Shown here piece after piece: positions 54,188 through 62,976 of a DNA stretch of 64,000 bases. A program made the translations under genes and the position numbers. Source of the stretch: Streptomyces sp. NBC_01549. Its GTDB lineage: Bacteria; Actinomycetota; Actinomycetes; Streptomycetales; Streptomycetaceae. The stretch covers positions 62,001 through 126,000 of the forward strand of contig NZ_JAPEPW010000003.1 of assembly GCF_026339955.1 (NCBI RefSeq), written 5' to 3'. Position 1 is the stretch's first letter, and every line of letters begins with the position of its first letter. The notes under the pieces were generated by a model. The model saw only the letters and a program-made list of their open reading frames with translations. It did no database searches and was not told the DNA's origin.

Positions 54188-55108
54188 TTGTCGTTGTTGT
54201 ACGCGCCCGAGCCCACCGAGTTCAACTCGTCCGCCATGTCGTGCGATTGTCTCGCGCACGTGTACGGCAACGCGGCCGACCATCCTGACCGGGTGCGCCG
54301 GTACCCGTCGGACATGAGCGACGCGGAGTGGGCGGCCATCCGGTCTTTGTTGCCGGTGCCGGCCTGGCTTCAGGGCCGGGGCGGGCAGCCCGAGGGCTAC
54401 TGCCACCGCCAGCTGATGGACGCGATCCGTTACCTGGTCGCGGGCGGGATCTCCTGGCGGGCGATGCCCGCGGACTTCCCCGCCTGGGGCCGGGTCTACG
54501 CCTTCTTCCGCCGCTGGCGCGAGCACGGACTGATCTCGGAGTTCCACGACCGACTGCGCGGGAAGGTCCGCGAGCGCGAGGGCCGCGAGGCGGAACCCTC
54601 AGCGGGGATCATCGACGCGCAGTCGGTCAAGGGGGCCGCGTCGGTGCCCACGGTCTCGCGGGGCTTCGACGGCGGGAAGAAGATCAACGGCCGCAAAAGG
54701 CACATCGTGACCGACACGCTGGGCCTCCTGCTGGTCGTCGCGGTCACCGCCGCGAACATCGGCGACCGGGACGCCGCGGCGGGCCTGCTGCAGCGGCTGC
54801 ACCGACTGCACCGCGACATCACGCTCGTCTGGGCCGACGGCGGCTACACCGGCGGCCTGGTCGGCTGGTGTCGTCAGAAACTCGCCCTGGCCTTGGAGAT
54901 CGTCAAGCGCACCGATGACGTGGAGGGGTTCGTGGTGCTGCCGAGACGGTGGGTGGTCGAGCGCACGTTCGCATGGTTGCTCAGCTCCCGCCGTCTCGCC
55001 CGGGATTACGAGACCCTGCCCGCTACCAGCGAGGCGATGATCCGGTGGTCGATGGTCACGCGGATGGGCCGGCGTCTGGCACGGCCACGGGCCGCCGACC
55101 GGCGCTGA
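54188..55108 (+). CDS. IS5-family transposase (element C)
   Basis: 306 residues from TTG 54188. RRYPSDMSDAEWAAIRSLLP, GIIDAQSVKGAAS, VWADGGYTGGL, RRWVVERTFAWLLSSRRLAR. Closely related to element B transposase and more distantly to A. Complete. Confidence 0.93.
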   Translation: MSLLYAPEPTEFNSSAMSCDCLAHVYGNAADHPDRVRRYPSDMSDAEWAAIRSLLPVPAWLQGRGGQPEGYCHRQLMDAIRYLVAGGISWRAMPADFPAWGRVYAFFRRWREHGLISEFHDRLRGKVREREGREAEPSAGIIDAQSVKGAASVPTVSRGFDGGKKINGRKRHIVTDTLGLLLVVAVTAANIGDRDAAAGLLQRLHRLHRDITLVWADGGYTGGLVGWCRQKLALALEIVKRTDDVEGFVVLPRRWVVERTFAWLLSSRRLARDYETLPATSEAMIRWSMVTRMGRRLARPRAADRR

Positions 55109-55595
55109 ACATTCCCGACGTCTCCTGCAGGAGCCACCCTCGCTCCGCCAGGCGCCTGGCCTTCGAGCGCACCCCCTCGACCTTCGCCGGCGTCGTCCGA
55201 AGGCCCAGCCCCACCGCGATCTCCTTGGCCTTGAGCGGTCCTTGGCCCGCCGGGGCCCGCTCCTCCACCACACCAAGAATCCGCTGGTAGTCCGACGTCA
55301 GCGCCGACACCGGCAGCCCGTCCCGCCACGGCGGCACCGTCGAGCCCGGCATCGGTGCTGGCGAGGGCGCTGTCGCCTGCTCGGCCTCGGTCAGGGGTTC
55401 GCTCACGGCAGTTGTCTCGCCCGCAGAGGCGGCCAACGCCTCGACCAGTTCCTCCCGCGCGATCACCCGCCGGTCCAGCTCGATCTCCGCAGCCTCCAAC
55501 ACCTCAGCCAGCCGCGCGACTTCCTCCCGCAGCCCCTCCACCCGCACACGGGCAGCCGTCTCCCGCTCCTCCAGCATTCCCAGCACCGACGCCAC
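55056..55595 (-). CDS. IS5-associated coiled-coil/winged-helix accessory protein C
   Basis: 179 residues. Start GTG 55595 chosen by GAGGGG upstream and by alignment of VASVLGMLEERETAARVRV with the copies in A and B; an ATG at 55613 is less likely. Coiled coil (LREEVARLAEVLEAAEIELD), linker, VPPWRDGLPVSALTSDYQRI, winged helix (LRTTPAKVEGVRSKARRLAE, then RGWLLQETSGMF). Confidence 0.78.
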   Translation of the reverse strand: MASVLGMLEERETAARVRVEGLREEVARLAEVLEAAEIELDRRVIAREELVEALAASAGETTAVSEPLTEAEQATAPSPAPMPGSTVPPWRDGLPVSALTSDYQRILGVVEERAPAGQGPLKAKEIAVGLGLRTTPAKVEGVRSKARRLAERGWLLQETSGMFSAGRRPVAVPDAGPSA

Positions 55596-56330
55596 CGCGC
55601 ACCCCTCGGTCATGAAGCGGACACAAGACGCCGCATCCCTCCCTCACTCCGAGCGAAACCATGCTTGACCAGCAAGAATCAACCGATCACGTTCGGTTGA
55701 GATACGGCTTCTCAGGTCAGTCACGACCCGCTCACCAGTCTGCCCAACGTCACTGAGCTGCGTACCCGCCTCAACTCCCGGTTGTGCATCGACGCTCACC
55801 GGCCAGCTGATGCAGCCCCGCATGAGGACGGCACCCTCTCCCACATACACCTCGAGCCGCCCGCTGACGATGCTGGTGACGGCGCCAAAGGCCTCGCTGT
55901 CCTCGTATGCGACCTCGACGGCTTCAAATCGATCAACGACCGCTTCGGACACCACACAGGCGACATGGTGCTCGTCGAAGTAGCGCAACGACTCACCAAC
56001 AGGATCCCAGACGGGGGCGTTGTCGGCCGCGTCGGCGGCAACGAGTTCGCTGTGCTCGCTGACGGGCTCACCCGGGCCGATACGGCTGACCTCGCCGTAC
56101 GACTGCGGAACGCGATCATCCCGCCCATCCGCGTCGACGGCCGCGCCGTCCGCGTCGGCGCCAGCTTCGGCATCGGATGGGCACGCTGCGGAATGACCGC
56201 GGACGAGGTCTTGAAATCCGCCGACGAACAGATGTACGTCGAGAAACGGTCACGTCCCCGACAGCATCGGCGCACGGGATGATCCGCTGAGGCGAGCCGG
56301 ATGGTGGGGGTTCGACACGAGGAGGCCGAG

Positions 56331-58123
56331 ATGGTGCGGGATACAAGGCTGGTACAGACCGCCGTCCTCGGCGATGAGCACTCGGACGTGCCAGTCGTTC
56401 TGCCCCAGGAAGCGATCGAGCTCGACCAGTTCCGCCACGTCCACGAGCACGACACATACTGGTGCGGGCTGCTCTTGGGAGGCTGCGGCAGCGAGTTGAC
56501 GACCAAGCGGTATCTCGACCGGCAGTGCCATTTCTCGCACGTCCCTCTACCGAGTGGGGTGCCGCATGTCTGCCGCCGCCCCGCCGTCGGTGAAGCCAGC
56601 GCGGACCACCTGTATGTGAAGTCGGCGATGTCGCAGTCGCTGCTGGAGTACGGCCGGGCGGCTCGTTTCGCCTTCCCGCCACCGATCGGGTCGCTCGTCG
56701 ATGTCGACCTGGAGGACGGCACCTCCCTGCGGGTACACATGGACAGCGCGGTGCCGCCCAACTGGACGGGCGGGCGAGCCGTCGTGCTGGGGCCGGGAGT
56801 TGTGCTCGAACCGGGCGTGCTGGCCGGGCTGCCCGTATATCCACCGGGTCCGGTGCGAGAGCGACGGGACCGGCCGCCGGGTCTGGATCGGCACCCAGAG
56901 CCTCGGTCACACGACCGACTGGGTGCCGCTGAGCGACTGCACCTGGACTTCGGACGGCCTCCTCACCCCGGCCGCAGCACAGATCCTGCGCGAACGGCCC
57001 GTTGCTGGGACCGAGTCGCCCGGTACAGCCGCCAGCTCGCCGGCCCGCTCCCATCCAGTGCCCGACAGTGTCGCCACCCTGATCCGCGGGCTCGAGGCAG
57101 CCCAGCGCACCGGATCGGTCGAGCACGTCCGCCGGCTGTGCGCAGGCAGCACCTCCTTCCTCGCACACCTGGAAGCATCAGCGCGCGAAGAGGCCGAGCA
57201 GGCGCTCGATCAGGCACGTACCTGGCTGGCCGCGCACGAGGACTACCAACGCCGCATCTTCGCCGAGCTTGCCCAGGCCGTCACTCAGAAACGTGCCTGG
57301 GACGTCCGCCTCGCTCTTCAGCAGGCCTCCGCGCTCACCCCGGCGCGGTGCCAGCCCGGCCGAGCAGCAGGTGCTCTCGGCCGCACGCGGCTTCCTCCGC
57401 GACCACGACCGCCCCAGTCAGGCCGCCTCCGTGCGCCCGGCGCCGGTCCGGAAACGCGCCCGGACGCGGCCAGGCCGGAAGCAGGCAGCCAAGGCCCGCG
57501 AGACAGCCGCCGGCGAAGTCCGGGCGCTCCTCGGCCAGCTCCGCCGTCAAAGGAACACCATGAGTCGTTCCGACCTGCGGTCCGTCACCGTCACGTTGTC
57601 CAAAGCAGCCGCGGCCGCGGGCGACAAGATCGGACCATCCGAGCGTGCGGCCATCGACAAGTGGACCCGAAGGGCCCGGCAGCCTGCTGGGCCCGGACCG
57701 GCCACAGCCCCCGCAGCTCGGCGCACCGACGCCGCGGGAAGCCCTCCGAAGAGGCGAGCCGGGGCAGGCGACTCAGACCTGGAGCGCCTGGCCGCCGCGG
57801 TCAGGACCATTCTGCAGAAGGCAGCGTCCCAGAGAAGGACTCTCACCTGGTCGCAGGTCCGCAGCCAACTCCCGGCAGGGCTGCCGCCCCTGGCCCGCAC
57901 CGACCAGACAGCGGTCCTGATCCAGGTAGACCGCGGCCGCAGCACGCGAGACACACGCGCCGGACTGCTGTCCGCGCTCGTCACCGGCGCGGACCACGAC
58001 ATGCACCCCGCCTACCCAAGAGTGGCGGCAGCTCTCGGACAGCCGGTCCCGGGAGGACGCCTGGAAGCACTCGCCCAGTGGGCCGTAGAAGTATCCCGAA
58101 TACAGCAAGGCAACGCGAAGTAA
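56331..58123 (+). pseudogene. CoiA-like gene with two frameshifts
   Basis: Start ATG 56331 (GGAGG upstream). Frame 1: RLVQTAVLGDEHSDVPVVLP, FRHVHEHDTYWCGLLLGGCG, HFSHVPLPSGVPHVCRR, SADHLYVKSAMSQSLLEYGR, the zinc-binding-like N-terminus of actinobacterial CoiA proteins. Near 56835 it must shift to YIHRVRCESDGTGRRVWIGT, and near 57345 again to AEQQVLSAARGFLRDHDR, ending VEVSRIQQGNAK. Three open frames in perfect succession suggest two single-base indels in a recently lost gene or two sequencing errors. Intact length would be near 600 residues. CoiA relatives are predicted nuclease-like proteins linked to DNA uptake. Confidence 0.7.
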
Positions 58124-58706
58124 CCGAATAATGTGCCCCGAACGCACCAAGAGCCGTCGCGCCCCGATATGCCACCTTCGCAGCATGCATGTCGATCAAA
58201 CGCAAACATTGACGGCCACAGAACCGTGCTGTGGCACACCGCAACCGAACTGGGCCGGCAGCCGCCAGTCGGTGCGCATCCGGTCGACGATCTACTCAGG
58301 CATGGCCGCGTCGAGGAAGTCGACCGGCTTCAGGAGGGCGCGCACCGCGGCGGGGTCGTCGTCCCGGCTGGCCGAGCGGATGAGGTACCGCTCCTCGTTA
58401 TCCCGGGTGGCTGGCTGCGTGCTCGGCAACCACGTCGGCGTCGGTCGGGACCGGGGTTTGCTCGGCGCTCGCCCGCGCCAGGGACAGCCACACGGCCGCG
58501 TCGATGGCGGCGTCGGCGAAGGCGCCCGCGCTGGCCATCTGAACCAACAGCCCGACCGCGGGCGCAGGCGTCGGCGCCCACCATGTCTCGGACCCGGGCG
58601 CCGCCAAGCAATTGCAATGGTCATGGTCCTTACTTGGCTGAACTGGCGCCTTGGCATCGCCGTGCGCCCTATCCTCCCTACAGAACATCGCAAGTTGGGG
58701 GGCGGC
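58124..58706 (-). pseudogene. degraded minus-strand ORF in a gap
   Basis: The 583-bp gap holds a coding scrap on the minus strand: MASAGAFADAAIDAAVWLSL, PVPTDADVVAEHAA in one frame, then DNEERYLIRSASRDDDPAAV and RALLKPVDFLDAAMPE to a stop at 58292 in the next. No start. Family unknown. The promoter of the VMAP operon should lie in 58620-58700, where GGGGGG (58697) is the ribosome-binding site of the next gene. Confidence 0.4.
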
Positions 58707-59921
58707 ATGCGGTTCATCTTCGTGCACGGAACCGGGGTGCGCCGGGAGCGTTTTGATGACTTGTTCCGGTGGGTTCGCGAAGGGCTGACCGAGCGTTTCC
58801 AGGGTGCGGACGTAGTGCCGTACTACTGGGGCGACGCTTTCGGCTCGACGCTGAGCGCGGGCGGCGCTTCTGTCCCGGGGATGGCGACAACACGTGGCGC
58901 TGTCGATCCCGAGGAAGCGGATGCGGCCGAGTGGTTGCTGCTTCTCACCGACCCGTTCTGCGAACTGAGGGTCCTCGCAGCGTTGGGCGCCGCGGATGAC
59001 GGACTCGGGATGCCGGGCGTGCAATCGGCTGGCGAGCGGGTCGCCGATAGTCTCCGAAAGCTGCCCAGAGACCTCACGCTCAGTTCCTACAGTTCGGACG
59101 AACTGGCCAGCCTGCTTGGTGACGCTGGCCTCATCGACGGCTACAACGACGCACTGGATGCGCTCACGGACTCCGACGAGTTCCGTGACGCGTGCATGGC
59201 CGCCCAAGATGACGTTGCAGCGGCCGAACTCACCACTGCCGCGAGCCGTGCCGTCGTCGCGCTCCTGCTCGCCGGTGCCGGAGACATGGTGCTGTGCACC
59301 GGCGACGAACGGGACCGGATGGTCGACCTGCTGAGCAGCCGGATCGGCGGCACGGCGCGCGGCCCTGTGCTCCGGGCTGCGGGCGTGCTTCTCCAGCTGG
59401 GGCTGCGCTGGACTCCCCAGTCCGTGCTGGATCGTAAGCGGGGTAAGTTCACCTCGGGCAGTGCATCCGAGGTCGGTGACATCCTGCGCTACCAGGCACG
59501 CGGCGGCCCCCTCCGCGACTACCTGGCCCAGCTCATCAGTCAGAGCCCCGAGCCGCCCGTCGTGATCGGCCACAGCCTCGGCGGCATCGCCCTCGTGGAC
59601 GCTCTCGCCCTGGCCGCCGTCCGCCAGCAACCCTTGCCGGTGCGGTTGCTGGTCACGGTCGGTTCCCAGGCCCCGTTCCTCCACGAGCTCGGTGCCCTCG
59701 CCGGCCTCCCGCCCAGCGCCACCCTGCCACCCGGCTTCCCGCGCTGGCTCAACATCTACGACCGCAGGGACCTGCTCTCCTACCTGGCCGAGCCTGTCTT
59801 CCCCGGCGACCCTCGGGTGAGCGATCACGAGGTGTACAGCCGTCAGCCCTTCCCCGTCTCGCACAGCGCGTACTGGAAGCTCGGTGCCGTCTACGACCGG
59901 ATCGGTGAGGCACTGCAGTGA
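58707..59921 (+). CDS. alpha/beta hydrolase of the VMAP operon
   Basis: 404 residues from ATG 58707 (GGGGGGCGG upstream). Begins with the oxyanion strand MRFIFVHGTGVRRERF. Nucleophile elbow VVIGHSLGGIALVDAL (Ser near residue 293); late Asp in NIYDRRDLLSYL and His in SHSAYWKLGAVYDRI. Lipase/serine esterase-like, no signal peptide, so intracellular. The stop overlaps the ATG of the caspase gene, so it is part of the same operon. Possible role as a membrane-degrading or signal-cleaving effector, inferred. Confidence 0.8.
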   Translation: MRFIFVHGTGVRRERFDDLFRWVREGLTERFQGADVVPYYWGDAFGSTLSAGGASVPGMATTRGAVDPEEADAAEWLLLLTDPFCELRVLAALGAADDGLGMPGVQSAGERVADSLRKLPRDLTLSSYSSDELASLLGDAGLIDGYNDALDALTDSDEFRDACMAAQDDVAAAELTTAASRAVVALLLAGAGDMVLCTGDERDRMVDLLSSRIGGTARGPVLRAAGVLLQLGLRWTPQSVLDRKRGKFTSGSASEVGDILRYQARGGPLRDYLAQLISQSPEPPVVIGHSLGGIALVDALALAAVRQQPLPVRLLVTVGSQAPFLHELGALAGLPPSATLPPGFPRWLNIYDRRDLLSYLAEPVFPGDPRVSDHEVYSRQPFPVSHSAYWKLGAVYDRIGEALQ

Positions 59922-61834
59922 TGCCCGCCCTCGATCCCGAGAGGGTCTTTGCACTGGTTGTAGGCATCGAGTCCTACCAGGTGGGCCCAGGTTGGTCACT
60001 TCCTGGCCCAGCACGTGACGCGGTCCGCTTCGCCGACTGGCTAACCGGCCCCGCGGGCGTGCCGCAGGACCACGTGCATGTGCTGTTGTCCCCCCTGGAC
60101 CAAGGCCATGCTGAAACACGTCCGTCGGCTACTTCGGAGAACGTCAACCGGGTGCTCTTCGAAGTACTCCCCAAATGTGACGGGGATCTGTTGTGGATCT
60201 ACTGGGCGGGACATGGCTTCATCGATTCCAGATATCAGCTGCTCCTCCCCTACGCGGATGCCACGATTCCTTACACCCGCCATCTCAACCTCCAGGCGGC
60301 CCTTCGCTGGTGGCGATCGAGCAACGTCCCCGGGGGGCGGTTCCGCCGTGTCGTCGCCGTGGGAGACACCTGCCGCATCGAGACCAAGCGAGCACACAAA
60401 TTCAAGTTCGGCACCATCGAGCCCGAAGCCGGTGATCTCACTCCCGAGCGACAGCAGTTCGTCCTCTACGCAGCACGCCCCGGTCAGGCGGCCAAGAACG
60501 AAGCGGAGCTACAGGCTGGCCAGTTCACGCACGCGCTCCTGAAGCGCCTGGCCGGCCGGCCCGTCGGCGAAACCGTTGAGAGTCTGGTCGGCATCGCCCG
60601 TACTGTCCAGGCGGACTTCAGCGTCATGCGTGCGAAGGGCGAGGCTTGGCAGGAGCCAGAGTTTGTCCTCAATCAAGGCTGGGACGGGTCGGCCCTCTTC
60701 GGTAACCACTGGGCCGACGAGACGACCGGCATCGCCGCCGAGTCGGCCAGCGCTCCCGTGCTCGACCAGGACGCCTGGACCGAACTCGGGCAACTGTTCC
60801 AGGGCCGTCCGTTGCCTGCCTACTCCTATGACGCCTACCGGTGGGCCTTTGAGGTCACCGGCTGCGCCGTTCCGCCCGGTGATGCGCTCCCCGCGGCACA
60901 CCCTCTGGATGTCCTCCGCGACCTCGACAGCCGGCAGGGCAGACGTGACGACCTCCCGCTCGCTCTGCCCTTCGTACACCTTCTGGCCGCCCGGTCCAGA
61001 AGGAGCAGTGCCAACTGGGCTGACGAAGCCGATGCCTGGGTGGATCGCACCCGCGTACGGCTCGGTACAGCGCCTGTCCCCCCTCCGCCGGAACCTGCAG
61101 CCGAAAGTCCCGCCCTCCACATCCGGCTCACGCCCGATGACAACAACCGGTACTGGACCCGCATGTGGCTCTACCAGAATGAGTTCGAGAGCGTCTGGGA
61201 GTCCGGTCAGCCGCTGGAGCTTGAAGCCGTCCGAGACGCGCTCGGCCAACAGCTGACCGCGCGCCACTCGCACGCTCCGAGACGCGTCGAGTTCCATGTC
61301 CCGTATGAACTCCTGGACGTGCCCTTCGAGTCCTGGCAGATCCCCTGGCGCGTCGGCAAAACGAAGGAGCTCGGCTGCTGCCTCGAGGTTGTGCTGCGTT
61401 GCCCAGACGAACGTCAGGGGCTCGCCGAGGCTCCCTGGTACCGCAAATGGGCGTGGCTGAAGGCCCAGGGTGGCCGGCACCCGCAGGCCGTACTCGAGGT
61501 CTGCGACAGTGACGTGTCCGAGGAACTCGGCGACTCTCTCCAGGAAAGCGAGCCGCCCGTCGTCGTCTTCGCCGAGGTCACCGAACCAATGATCATGAAC
61601 ACGCTGGACGCCGTACTCGATGGCGGAGTGCCGATTGCCATCTGGCGGCGGCGGTCTGACTCCCAGGAAGGGACGGCCGAGCCGATCCGCACGGCGCTGG
61701 CGGTAGACCCTGGCCCGTTCGAGGTGCAGACGCTGCCCGCCCGGCTTCGCACGGCACGGATCCAGCGTCGCCCTCTCGCCCTGATGTGGGACGACCCCGG
61801 GCGCATTCCCGAAAGGCAGACGCTCACTTCATGA
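59921..61834 (+). CDS. caspase-domain VMAP protein (vWA-MoxR-associated)
   Basis: 637 residues from ATG 59921; the GTG 3 nt earlier is an alternative. N-terminal caspase fold: FALVVGIESYQ, His98 in WIYWAGHGFID, Cys151 in VAVGDTCRIE, so the dyad is intact. A helical middle (about 250-390) follows. Then a VMAP C-terminal domain (about 395-637): LHIRLTPDDNNRYWTRMWLY, RVEFHVPYELLDVPFESWQI, LALMWDDPGRIPE. In the predicted vWA-MoxR-VMAP ternary systems the VMAP protein carries the effector, here a protease likely to act on itself or partners when the ATPase fires. Coupled to the MoxR gene by ATGA. Confidence 0.85.
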   Translation: MPALDPERVFALVVGIESYQVGPGWSLPGPARDAVRFADWLTGPAGVPQDHVHVLLSPLDQGHAETRPSATSENVNRVLFEVLPKCDGDLLWIYWAGHGFIDSRYQLLLPYADATIPYTRHLNLQAALRWWRSSNVPGGRFRRVVAVGDTCRIETKRAHKFKFGTIEPEAGDLTPERQQFVLYAARPGQAAKNEAELQAGQFTHALLKRLAGRPVGETVESLVGIARTVQADFSVMRAKGEAWQEPEFVLNQGWDGSALFGNHWADETTGIAAESASAPVLDQDAWTELGQLFQGRPLPAYSYDAYRWAFEVTGCAVPPGDALPAAHPLDVLRDLDSRQGRRDDLPLALPFVHLLAARSRRSSANWADEADAWVDRTRVRLGTAPVPPPPEPAAESPALHIRLTPDDNNRYWTRMWLYQNEFESVWESGQPLELEAVRDALGQQLTARHSHAPRRVEFHVPYELLDVPFESWQIPWRVGKTKELGCCLEVVLRCPDERQGLAEAPWYRKWAWLKAQGGRHPQAVLEVCDSDVSEELGDSLQESEPPVVVFAEVTEPMIMNTLDAVLDGGVPIAIWRRRSDSQEGTAEPIRTALAVDPGPFEVQTLPARLRTARIQRRPLALMWDDPGRIPERQTLTS

Positions 61835-62976
61835 ACGAGGACACGGTGGCGGCAACCGAGGTTGTCAAGGACTGGTGGATCTACCAGGGCGCGGGCGCAG
61901 CTGCTGAGAAACAGGCACGCCTGGCCGAACACCGCCCGCCATGGCGGTCCTTCAACGGCACACCCGACCCGGGCTACACCCCGCCAGGCACCTCTGGGGC
62001 CGCCTGGGATGAGACCCACCGCCGCGGCGCCGGCTACGTCCCCGACGGAGAGGAGAAAGACGCCGTCAACACGGCCCTGTATCTGCGCCGGCCGCTGCTC
62101 GTGACTGGCAAGCCCGGCGTCGGCAAGTCAACGCTCGCCCACAGCATCGCTGCCGACCTGGGACTTGGCCCGGTACTGCACTGGCCGATCACCAGCCGCA
62201 GCTCGCTGCGCGACGGCCTCTACCAGTACGACGCCATCGGCCGCCTGCACGACGCCAACCTGCGCCACCTCGACTCGGCCGCCGCACTCGCCAAGGAGCA
62301 GCCTTCCGCTGGAGACGTGGCACCCCGGCAGCCCGCATCCGTCACCCCACCGCTGCCCGCCTCCGCCGTCGGTCCGCCGGGCGGCCCCATCGCGCCGTAT
62401 CTGCGACTTGGCCCCCTGGGCACCGCGCTGGTGGCCCAGGAACGGCCCCGCGTGCTGCTGGTCGACGAGATCGACAAGAGTGACATCGACCTTCCCGGCG
62501 ATCTGCTCACCGTCTTCGAGGAAGGCGCCTTCGAGATCCCCGAGCTCGCGCGAATCGCCGCGCGCCACCCCAAGGTGAAGATCGGTACGCACGACGACCC
62601 GGAACCTCAGGCCGAGATCGAACGCGGCCGCGTCCAGTGCCTCGCCTTCCCGATCGTCGTCTTGACCAGCAACGGCGAGCGCGACTTCCCACCGCCGTTC
62701 CTGCGCCGCTGCATCCGGCTGAACCTGAAGCCACCAGGCCGCGCGAAACTGACGCAGATCGTCCGCCAGCGACTTGCCCTGGACGAAGGAGCTGGCGATG
62801 CGCCGTACCGCGACCTCATCGAGGCCTTCCTCGAGCGGCGCGTGGAAGGCGATCTCGCAACCGACCAGCTCCTCAACGCCGTACAGCTCAGGCTTAGCGG
62901 AGCCTGGTCCGATGACAGCGACCGCACCAACTTCCTCGACACCGTCCTGCAACGGCTGACCGGTCCATTGGCATGA
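61831..62976 (+). CDS. MoxR-type AAA+ ATPase
   Basis: 381 residues. N-terminal tail with PPWRSFNGTPDPG, then Walker A TGKPGVGKST (about residues 92-101), GLYQYDAIGRLHDANL, Walker B VLLVDEIDKSDIDLPGDLL, sensor 1 IVVLTSNGERDFPPPFLRR with Arg finger, and a lid. A Pro/Ala-rich insert lies between Walker A and B. Translationally coupled to the VMAP gene before it and the vWA-like gene after it (ATGA on both sides). It is expected to remodel or gate the effector. Confidence 0.9.
   Translation: MNEDTVAATEVVKDWWIYQGAGAAAEKQARLAEHRPPWRSFNGTPDPGYTPPGTSGAAWDETHRRGAGYVPDGEEKDAVNTALYLRRPLLVTGKPGVGKSTLAHSIAADLGLGPVLHWPITSRSSLRDGLYQYDAIGRLHDANLRHLDSAAALAKEQPSAGDVAPRQPASVTPPLPASAVGPPGGPIAPYLRLGPLGTALVAQERPRVLLVDEIDKSDIDLPGDLLTVFEEGAFEIPELARIAARHPKVKIGTHDDPEPQAEIERGRVQCLAFPIVVLTSNGERDFPPPFLRRCIRLNLKPPGRAKLTQIVRQRLALDEGAGDAPYRDLIEAFLERRVEGDLATDQLLNAVQLRLSGAWSDDSDRTNFLDTVLQRLTGPLA

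Larger units (their letters stand above)
54045..55711. mobile_element. IS5-like element C with accessory gene
   Basis: 1667 bp. Inverted repeats GAAGCCGTATCTCAACCGA; TCA target duplication at 54042-54044 and 55712-55714. Transposase (+) and accessory gene (-) overlap at their 3' ends by 53 nt. Same plan and nearly the same length as element B. Confidence 0.93.
52333..56282 (+). pseudogene. caspase-GAF-PAS-GGDEF fusion, split by IS element C
   Basis: Two pieces, 52333-54044 and 55715-56282. Together they make exactly 760 codons when the IS and one TCA copy are removed, and the joint reads ELQLMHQ-VSHDPLTSLPN, a standard PAS-to-GGDEF linker. Domains: caspase fold 1-250 with His86 (YYAGHG) and Cys in VILDCCFS (135/136); GAF about 265-430; PAS about 450-570 (FRQAFEYAPSGFAIAELG, FSDLVHPEDMGIL); GGDEF about 575-759 with DLDGFKSINDRFGH and RVGGNEF (Asn for the third residue of GGDEF). 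Before the insertion it was the effector paired with EACC1. The residual first half still encodes caspase, GAF and PAS. Confidence 0.85.

Noticed and set aside
58398..60119. 573-codon minus-strand frame opposite the alpha/beta hydrolase
   Set aside because: Antisense of the hydrolase. Only its last 60 codons (58398-58600), outside the hydrolase, look protein-like and are listed as a degraded ORF.
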